Source: a bacterium (GTDB lineage: Bacteria > Patescibacteriota > Minisyncoccia > UBA6257 > 2-01-FULL-56-20). Taken from it: a DNA stretch of 16,511 nucleotides. Below are positions 12,828 to 16,511 of this stretch, piece by piece. The notes beneath the pieces are model-generated. The model made no database searches and had not been told where the DNA came from. It was given only the letters and a program-made list of their open reading frames with translations. Made by a program: the position numbers and the translations under genes. The stretch covers positions 1-16,511 of the forward strand of contig JAKALK010000013.1 of the NCBI GenBank assembly GCA_021813155.1, read 5' to 3'. The stretch's first letter is position 1. Each line of letters begins with the position of its first letter.

Positions 12828-13988
12828 ATGAGAATGAAAAACAAAACAACGACGAGTAAGCAAGGTCGCGGCGAGCGAATACCTGGCGGGTTAAAGAAAA
12901 GAATTCGGGTGTTTGTTGGAATGAGTGGCGGGGTGGATTCGAGCGTGGCGGCGATGATGCTAAAAAACCAGGGCTACGATGTTATGGGGGTGTATTTAAA
13001 GTGCTATATCCAACCGGATGGATCGTGCATGCGAGACGCGATGGATGCGATGGAGGTGGCCAAAAAGCTTGATATTCCTTTTGAGATTTGGGATTTTCAG
13101 AGAGAGTACAAGCAGCGGGTGATTGATTACATGGTTGATGGGTACCGACGAGGTCTTACGCCCAACCCGGATATCGAATGCAATCGAGAGATTAAATTTG
13201 GTTTGTTTTTGGAGAGAGCACTTAAACTCGGCGCAGATTATGTGGCGACGGGACACTATGTGCGCTTGGCTTCGCGAAAAAAATCATTAAGTGAATTTTT
13301 TTCACTTTATTCGGCGCGCGACAACAATAAAGACCAATCGTATTTTTTGTGGACGCTTTCACAAGAACAACTGCGACACACACTTTTTCCAATCGGGGAT
13401 TATTTGAAGCCGAAGGTGCGAGAGATAGCACGCAAGGCAGGGCTTAAAACTGCGGAAAAAAAGGACTCACAGGGGATTTGTTTTTTAGGCAAAGTGAGCT
13501 TGGATGATTTTTTGAAAGATTATCTACCAGAGAAGAATGGAGATGTGGTTGATATTCACGGCAAAAAACTTGGCGAGCATACTGGAGCTTATTTCTATAC
13601 AATTGGCCAACGTCAGGGGATTGGAAATTTGAAACATCAGAGGGGGGTTAAATTACATAAGCCACTTTATGTAGTTTTGAAGGATGTGAAAAAAAATGTG
13701 GTGGTAGTGGCGGAAGAAGAGGATCCTAATTTATTGAAGGGAGAAGTTGAACTTATGGGAGTGAATTTTATCAGTCCGAAATATTATAAGGTTTTACAGA
13801 ATACTGGGGTTTTGGGGGTTATGGCTCGGGTGAGGTATAGGCAGTCGTTGGCGAGCGCAAAACTCAAAATTCGGAAAGAAAATTTTTTTTTGGAGTTTGA
13901 TAAGCCGCAAAAATTCGTGGCCGAAGGGCAGTCGGCAGTGTTTTATTCTAGTGGAGGGGAGATGATTGGCGGAGGGGTGATTTTGTGA
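12828..13988 (+). CDS. mnmA: tRNA-specific 2-thiouridylase MnmA
   Basis: Cytoplasmic enzyme that thiolates the wobble uridine (s2U34) of Lys, Glu and Gln tRNAs. From the chosen ATG it has 386 residues, close to E. coli MnmA (368). The PP-loop is GMSGGVDSS (31-39). The two catalytic cysteines are in TPNPDIECNREIKFG (111-125, Cys118) and DSQGICFLGK (213-222, Cys218). NNKDQSYF (166-173) is also characteristic. About 25 basic residues precede the core, and residues 153-161 (SLSEFFSLY) look inserted beside a DNA hairpin. An open frame runs upstream to 12693 but crosses the copper-cluster terminator, so the start must be ATG 12828 or ATG 12834. The nearest purine-rich sequence is GGGG at 12821. It stands as the first of the translation-related genes. 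Confidence 0.93.
   Translation: MRMKNKTTTSKQGRGERIPGGLKKRIRVFVGMSGGVDSSVAAMMLKNQGYDVMGVYLKCYIQPDGSCMRDAMDAMEVAKKLDIPFEIWDFQREYKQRVIDYMVDGYRRGLTPNPDIECNREIKFGLFLERALKLGADYVATGHYVRLASRKKSLSEFFSLYSARDNNKDQSYFLWTLSQEQLRHTLFPIGDYLKPKVREIARKAGLKTAEKKDSQGICFLGKVSLDDFLKDYLPEKNGDVVDIHGKKLGEHTGAYFYTIGQRQGIGNLKHQRGVKLHKPLYVVLKDVKKNVVVVAEEEDPNLLKGEVELMGVNFISPKYYKVLQNTGVLGVMARVRYRQSLASAKLKIRKENFFLEFDKPQKFVAEGQSAVFYSSGGEMIGGGVIL
13289..13307. repeat. Small inverted repeat inside mnmA
   Basis: AAGTGAA (13289-13295) and TTCACTT (13301-13307) are perfect inverted copies with a 5-nt T loop. They coincide with residues that appear extra compared with typical MnmA just ahead of NNKDQSYF. It may be a third, shorter palindromic insertion or chance. 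Confidence 0.35.
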
Positions 13989-13990
13989 TT

Positions 13991-14019
13991 TTGACTTCGG
14001 CGATTTGAGTTATTACTAT
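13991..14019 (+). promoter_or_regulatory. Promoter for the first structured RNA
   Basis: TTGACT (13991-13996), 17-bp spacer, TACTAT (14014-14019). Located 2 bp after the mnmA stop. Initiation is predicted near 14026. No ORF with ribosome-site support follows before the terminator at 14127-14164. Confidence 0.55.
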
Positions 14020-14025
14020 TTCTGT

Positions 14026-14164
14026 AGGAAGAAAGAATGTAGCCGGGGAGCGATACCCCACGCTCTCATGGATGACCTCGAGCGTAAGCTGTCCCAACGC
14101 TATTGCTTCCCGGCTCTTATGAAAAGACGGTCTCTAAGCTCACCGCGGAGGCCGTATTTTTTTT
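14026..14164 (+). ncRNA. Candidate structured small RNA of about 140 nt, family not recognised
   Basis: The unit has its own promoter and ends in an intrinsic terminator. Its core is a 14-pair stem: AGCCGGGGAGCGAT (14041-14054) with ATTGCTTCCCGGCT (14102-14115), all paired with two G-U pairs. Inside, ACGCTC (14060-14065) pairs with GAGCGT (14080-14085). The same AGCGT can instead pair with ACGCT (14097-14101), and GGGG (14045-14048) can pair with CCCC (14056-14059), so two exclusive folds exist. I saw no match to the hallmark motifs of 6S, SRP, tmRNA, RNase P or the common riboswitches. No coding gene directly follows the terminator, which favours a stand-alone RNA over a leader. Ends are estimates. 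Confidence 0.55.
14127..14164 (+). terminator. Intrinsic terminator of the first structured RNA
   Basis: ACGGTCTC (14127-14134) pairs with GAGGCCGT (14148-14155), eight pairs with one G-U, followed by A and eight Ts (14157-14164). Confidence 0.85.
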
Positions 14165-14178
14165 GGATTATATTCGAG

Positions 14179-14206
14179 TTGACAAAGCCTAAGGAAGGGG
14201 TATTCT
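14179..14206 (+). promoter_or_regulatory. Promoter for the second structured RNA
   Basis: A perfect TTGACA (14179-14184) is followed after 16 bp by TATTCT (14201-14206). Initiation is predicted near 14213. It starts only 15 bp after the previous terminator's T-run. Confidence 0.5.
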
Positions 14207-14410
14207 TTTTTGTGTTTGGAGTGATCGAGATCTCCAAATAGGGACCGATTATACCCTTGTAATTTGGTTCCTCTCGCGGTTTGTAGTCAGAGTATTCTGA
14301 CACAATCGGGAGTAAAGCCGGTTCTAGCTTCTTGCTATACGTTGGATGACGCTGGTGTTTCTCGTTTCTGTGCATTTGTGGTTCTGTGACAGCTAGAATA
14401 GGCTCACAAA

Positions 14411-14422
14411 GGGACATGTCCC
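14411..14422. repeat. 12-bp perfect palindrome overlapping the terminator stem
   Basis: GGGACATGTCCC is a perfect palindrome. Its right half (GTCCC) is also the left arm of the terminator-type hairpin at 14418-14446, so the two structures cannot form together. It may be an antiterminator arrangement or a dimeric operator. Confidence 0.45.
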
Positions 14423-14452
14423 GCTTTAGCTTCGGCTGGGCGGGACTGTTTT
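14418..14452 (+). terminator. GC-rich hairpin with UUCG loop, probable terminator of the second RNA
   Basis: GTCCCGC (14418-14424) pairs with GCGGGAC (14440-14446). Inside, AGC/GCT is closed by a C(UUCG)G tetraloop. TGTTTTATT follows (14447-14455). The T-run is shorter than in the other terminators here. Confidence 0.6.
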
Positions 14453-14462
14453 ATTCGTGAGC

Positions 14463-14490
14463 TTTACTTTCTTATTGGTTTGAGTATAAT
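14463..14490 (+). promoter_or_regulatory. Promoter of the rpsB-tsf genes
   Basis: TTTACT (14463-14468), 16-bp spacer, perfect TATAAT (14485-14490). It lies directly after the second RNA's terminator and gives rpsB a leader of about 33 nt. Confidence 0.65.
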
Positions 14491-14497
14491 CTTACTA

Positions 14498-14517
14498 CCC
14501 ATAGTGGATGGGCTTTT
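14498..14517 (+). promoter_or_regulatory. Small hairpin with T-run in the rpsB leader
   Basis: CCCAT (14498-14502) pairs with ATGGG (14508-14512), followed by C and five Ts. It looks like a miniature attenuator in the short rpsB leader. It is too weak to be sure of, but bacterial rpsB is often controlled by S2 feedback on its leader. Confidence 0.3.
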
Positions 14518-14529
14518 TATTTAGTATTT

Positions 14530-15282
14530 ATGAACGAGGAATCTGTTATAAATAAAGGAGAAGAGTTATTCCCAGGAGAAAGGTTAAAAGAGATGGTTGA
14601 AAATGGGGTTTTTTATGGTCGGCGAAAAACAAAGACTCACCCTAGGATGAAACCTTATGTTTTAACTAACCGGGGTGGTATTGAGATTATTAACCTTAAC
14701 AAAACCCTTGAAGATTTGGAGCCGCTTTTGGCTTTTATTAGAGAAAAAATCAAAAACGGAGGGTTGATGCTTTTGGTTGGTACTCAGCCGGCGGCTTTTC
14801 AGGGGATTTTGAAAGTTGCTAAGGAGTTTAATTTTCCGTATGTCATTAACCGTTGGATAGGGGGGACGCTAACAAATTTTAAAGTAATTTCAAAGAGGGT
14901 GGAGTATTTTTGGAAACTTAGGGGCGATCTAAAAGCCGGTGTTTTTGAGCATTACACAAAAAAAGAAAAAGCGGACTTAGAAAGTAAGATTCAGAAATCA
15001 GAGGATATTTTCGGAGGGTTTGATACGCTGACCCGGTTGCCTGACTTGCTTTTAGTAATAGATTCAAACTTACACGCTACCGCTGTTCGGGAAGCTAAGC
15101 GAATGAAGATTCCGGTGGTAGTTTTTGCAAATATAGATAGCGATCCGCGGACGCTCGACCATTTTATTGTTGGGAACAATAAGACCAAGAGAAGCGTGGA
15201 GTGGTTTTTGGGCAAAATAGCCGAGGCAATCATAGAAAGTAAAAATGCTGCTGGAGTTTCTGAGGGAGCTGGTGTAAAATAG
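14530..15282 (+). CDS. rpsB: Small ribosomal subunit protein uS2
   Basis: Ribosomal protein S2 of the 30S subunit, 250 residues (E. coli 241). The family signature is clear: GVFYGRRKTKTHPRMKPYV (26-44), GLMLLVGTQPAAFQGILKVA (78-97), VINRWIGGTLTNFKVISKRV (105-124), LPDLLLVIDSNLHATAVREA (170-189) and VVVFANIDSDPRTLDHFIVG (196-215). The N-terminus carries about twenty acidic, weakly conserved residues. No Shine-Dalgarno precedes the ATG. Its own promoter with TATAAT lies 40 bp upstream. tsf follows 25 bp later, the standard bacterial rpsB-tsf order. Confidence 0.97.
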   Translation: MNEESVINKGEELFPGERLKEMVENGVFYGRRKTKTHPRMKPYVLTNRGGIEIINLNKTLEDLEPLLAFIREKIKNGGLMLLVGTQPAAFQGILKVAKEFNFPYVINRWIGGTLTNFKVISKRVEYFWKLRGDLKAGVFEHYTKKEKADLESKIQKSEDIFGGFDTLTRLPDLLLVIDSNLHATAVREAKRMKIPVVVFANIDSDPRTLDHFIVGNNKTKRSVEWFLGKIAEAIIESKNAAGVSEGAGVK

Positions 15283-15293
15283 TTTTTTTGTTC

Positions 15294-15299
15294 TAAAAT
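15294..15299 (+). promoter_or_regulatory. Possible -10 box immediately upstream of tsf
   Basis: TAAAAT lies 8 nt before the tsf ATG, so initiation at the usual distance would give an almost leaderless tsf message, as with the genes starting at 4744 and 4214. No clear -35 is present. Confidence 0.3.
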
Positions 15300-15307
15300 T
15301 AAAAGCG

Positions 15308-15757
15308 ATGGATATTAGTGCGCTCGACATTCAAAAACTTAGAGATGCCTGTGGAGCTGGGATAATGGATTGCAAGAGGGCTCTTGAAGATTCGAAAGGT
15401 GATTTTGATAGAGCACTGGAGATAATTAAGGCGCGAGGTTTCGCAAAAGTTGAGAAAAGGGCCGGACGAGAGACGGGGGCGGGTTTGATCTACTCTTTTG
15501 TTCACGGGGAGAGGATTGGGGTTTTGTTAGATCTAAGGGCTGAAACTGATTTTGTGGTTCGATCCGATCCTTTTCGCGATTTGGCAAAGGAGTTGGCGAT
15601 GCAAATTGCTGCTTCGGCGCCCGCTAATGTGGATGAGCTTCTAAGACAGCCATATATCCGCGACGAGAAACGAGCCGTGGAGAGCTTAGTACAGGATGCA
15701 ATCGCTAAAGTTGGCGAGAATATTAAAGTTAATAATTTTTCTAGGTTAGAGTTGTAA
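15308..15757 (+). CDS. tsf: Translation elongation factor Ts, short form
   Basis: Nucleotide exchange factor for EF-Tu. At 149 residues it is about half the length of E. coli EF-Ts (283). The N-terminal UBA-like domain with LRDACGAGIMDCKRALEDSK (11-30) and DFDRALEIIKARG (32-44) is complete. It is followed by a single core subdomain with GLIYSFVHGERIGVLLDL (59-76) and the EF-Tu-contacting ETDFVVRSDPF (79-89). The second core subdomain and coiled coil of long EF-Ts are missing. Such compact forms fit a reduced genome and are not a truncation here, since the stop is clean and the C-terminus is well formed. It is second in the rpsB-tsf pair. Confidence 0.95.
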   Translation: MDISALDIQKLRDACGAGIMDCKRALEDSKGDFDRALEIIKARGFAKVEKRAGRETGAGLIYSFVHGERIGVLLDLRAETDFVVRSDPFRDLAKELAMQIAASAPANVDELLRQPYIRDEKRAVESLVQDAIAKVGENIKVNNFSRLEL

Positions 15758-15783
15758 AGTTTAGAGCTAATTTAAGCAAGTAA

Positions 15784-16122
15784 ATGTTTTCTTTTATTCT
15801 TAACTTGACTTTGATGCTTTCTTTAGGAACGCTTTTATTTATGGTGGTTCGGGTTTTGCCTAGGATTGATGAAGGTGGCAAGGAAAATGTAATAGAGAAA
15901 AGGAGTGCCATCGAACGCTGGTTGGTTTCGGAGATACCGGAGAAGGCTGATATATTTTTAAGTAACTTGCTGGCTAAGTGGTTGAGGAAGATCCGGGTTT
16001 TTATTTTAAAAATGGACAATTTGCTTGGGGATCATCTGAAACGATTAAAACCGAAGAACGGCAAGGGGGAAAGTTTGTCGAATGGATTTAAGGAGATAAT
16101 TGAAGGTGATAAGGAGTTGTAA
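15784..16122 (+). CDS. Single-pass membrane protein downstream of tsf, unknown function
   Basis: 112 residues. One N-terminal membrane segment (about 4-26) is followed by a charged cytoplasmic-type tail with amphipathic helices (IERWLVSEIPEKADIFLSNL, 43-62; LAKWLRKIRVFILKMDNLLG, 63-82). I do not recognise a family. The segment ERWLVSEIPEKADIFLSNLL with basic WLRKIRVFILK suggests membrane-surface helices. It follows tsf by 26 bp and precedes tRNA-Tyr, so it is likely co-transcribed with rpsB-tsf. No Shine-Dalgarno is visible. Confidence 0.7.
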   Translation: MFSFILNLTLMLSLGTLLFMVVRVLPRIDEGGKENVIEKRSAIERWLVSEIPEKADIFLSNLLAKWLRKIRVFILKMDNLLGDHLKRLKPKNGKGESLSNGFKEIIEGDKEL

Positions 16123-16145
16123 ACAGGCGGGGGTTGGTATATATT
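16117..16145 (+). promoter_or_regulatory. Promoter for tRNA-Tyr
   Basis: TTGTAA (16117-16122), 17-bp spacer, TATATT (16140-16145), about 10 bp before the tRNA 5' end. Confidence 0.5.
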
Positions 16146-16154
16146 TTTTCGTGA

Positions 16155-16241
16155 GCGCAGGTGGCGGAGAGGCCAATCGCAACAGACTGTAAATCTGTCG
16201 CCCTATGGGCTACGCAGGTTCGAATCCTGCCCTGCGCACCA
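16155..16241 (+). tRNA. tRNA-Tyr (anticodon GUA)
   Basis: 87 nt. The acceptor stem GCGCAGG (16155-16161) pairs with CCTGCGC (16231-16237), followed by discriminator A and an encoded CCA (16239-16241). The anticodon stem ACAGA/TCTGT encloses CTGTAAA with GTA at 16189-16191. The long variable arm GCCC/GGGC is the class II form typical of bacterial tRNA-Tyr. The T arm GCAGG-TTCGAAT-CCTGC is perfect. Confidence 0.97.
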
Positions 16242-16259
16242 AAATCTGACTTTCTTCTT

Positions 16260-16502
16260 ATGATAAAAATCGTAGTTTTTGATGTCGATGGCATAGTTAT
16301 TCGTCGAGAGATGTATTTTAGCCAGCGTTTTTCGCGAGAGTTTGGTGTGCCAATAGAGGAAATATTACCGTTTTTTGAAAATGAATTTCAATTATGTCTT
16401 ACTGGAAAAGCTGATTTAAAAAAAGAAATCTCAAAATACTTTGGGCGGTGGGGTTGGAAAAAATCTATTGATGAACTGTTTTCGTATTGGTTTTCAAATT
16501 AA
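16260..16502 (+). CDS. HAD-superfamily hydrolase N-terminal part, stops after 80 codons
   Basis: The protein begins MIKIVVFDVDGIVIRREMYF, with the HAD motif I nucleophile pair DVDG (8-11: Asp8 and Asp10). It continues as a helical cap-type segment (FGVPIEEILPFFENEFQLCL). HAD hydrolases of this kind run to about 200 residues with motifs II, III and IV. Here TAA at 16500-16502 ends the frame at 80 residues before any of them. The codons after the stop (AGC GAA CTT) continue a plausible protein, so this looks like a broken gene or a one-base error. It starts 18 bp after tRNA-Tyr with no Shine-Dalgarno. The substrate is unknown. Confidence 0.7.
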   Translation: MIKIVVFDVDGIVIRREMYFSQRFSREFGVPIEEILPFFENEFQLCLTGKADLKKEISKYFGRWGWKKSIDELFSYWFSN

Positions 16503-16511
16503 AGCGAACTT

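Larger units (their letters stand above)
14213..14452 (+). ncRNA. Candidate multi-hairpin small RNA of about 240 nt, family not recognised
   Basis: Four stems follow one another. (a) TTTGGAG (14215-14221) with CTCCAAA (14232-14238). (b) GGGACCGATTA (14241-14251) with TAATT-T-GGTTCC (14260-14271), eleven pairs with one bulge. (c) A long hairpin 14273-14312 with GTCAGA/TCTGAC capped by GUAU. (d) A closing stem AGCC-GG-TTCTAGCT (14316-14329) with AGCTAGAA-TA-GGCT (14391-14404). The unit ends at a GC-rich hairpin. Long complementary arms up to 60 nt apart are hard to explain by chance. I see no tmRNA, RNase P, SRP or 6S hallmark. It could be a stand-alone RNA or an elaborate rpsB leader. Ends are estimates. 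Confidence 0.5.

Noticed and set aside
14100..14417. 105-codon open frame on the minus strand across the mnmA-rpsB gap
   Set aside because: It has no ribosome-binding site, starts inside the terminator stem, runs through both proposed RNA units and resembles no protein I know. The hairpins and plus-strand promoters explain the region better.
14026..14452. Known housekeeping RNAs (tmRNA, RNase P, SRP, 6S) as the identity of the structured region
   Set aside because: I looked for the tmRNA TpsiC/CCA end, the RNase P GAGGAAAGTCC core, and the SRP GGUCAGGNCCGGAAGG-type loop and found none. Length and layout do not fit 6S well. Only a covariance search can settle this.
1..16511. CRISPR array, insertion sequence or prophage
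   Set aside because: No regularly spaced direct repeats, transposase motifs, integrase or phage structural genes are visible.
1..16511. Alternative genetic code (UGA as Gly)
   Set aside because: mnmA, the copper ATPase, the DUF302 gene and the 73-residue gene all end at TGA at the expected C-terminus, and none of the recognised proteins needs UGA to be read through.

Overview
The window looks like a piece of a Candidate Phyla Radiation (Patescibacteria, probably Parcubacteria-like) genome. This is an inference from style rather than from a marker phylogeny. EF-Ts is very short (149 residues). Genes are packed with 4-bp or 1-bp overlaps. Shine-Dalgarno sequences are mostly absent, with -10 boxes often sitting right in front of the start codon. 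Many of the small membrane proteins are of types I associate with this group. Several genes end in TGA, so the code is the standard bacterial one and not the UGA-Gly code of Absconditabacteria/Gracilibacteria.

Layout. (1) 1-4214, minus strand: the first codons of a secreted or membrane-anchored protein, then a three-gene operon (small hypothetical, MOFRL/DUF4147 glycerate 2-kinase, PEP synthase) linking glycerate to lower glycolysis. Both enzymes carry an in-frame palindromic insertion. (2) 4215-6190, plus strand: a small membrane protein, a membrane-anchored M15B (VanY-type) D-Ala-D-Ala carboxypeptidase and a His/Met-bearing secreted membrane protein, closed by a terminator. (3) 6250-12696, plus strand: a nine-gene, tightly packed cluster. 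It encodes a DUF1573 protein, a CcdA/DsbD-like thiol-electron transporter, a membrane-anchored protein with a CC/CNHG motif, a DUF302 protein, a small membrane protein with a CC-x-H motif, an anchored PGGHH protein, a 57-residue YHS metal-binding protein, DUF5676 and a CPH-type copper-transporting P1B ATPase. Together they look like a copper-handling and extracytoplasmic thiol-redox module. It is closed by a strong terminator. (4) 12828-16502, plus strand, translation genes: mnmA, rpsB, tsf, a small membrane protein and tRNA-Tyr(GUA), followed by a HAD-family ORF that stops after 80 codons.

The 540-bp gap between mnmA and rpsB is the most unusual non-coding region. It contains two consecutive units, each with sigma70-like -35/-10 boxes, extensive complementary stems and a terminator-type hairpin. 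They look like two undescribed structured small RNAs of about 140 and 240 nt. A third promoter then serves rpsB.

How the parts could work together: in the copper cluster, CcdA would bring reducing equivalents across the membrane to Cys pairs on the anchored proteins, YHS and DUF302 would bind metal or thiols, and the ATPase would export copper. Everything about functions beyond the recognised families is inference from motifs and neighbourhood.
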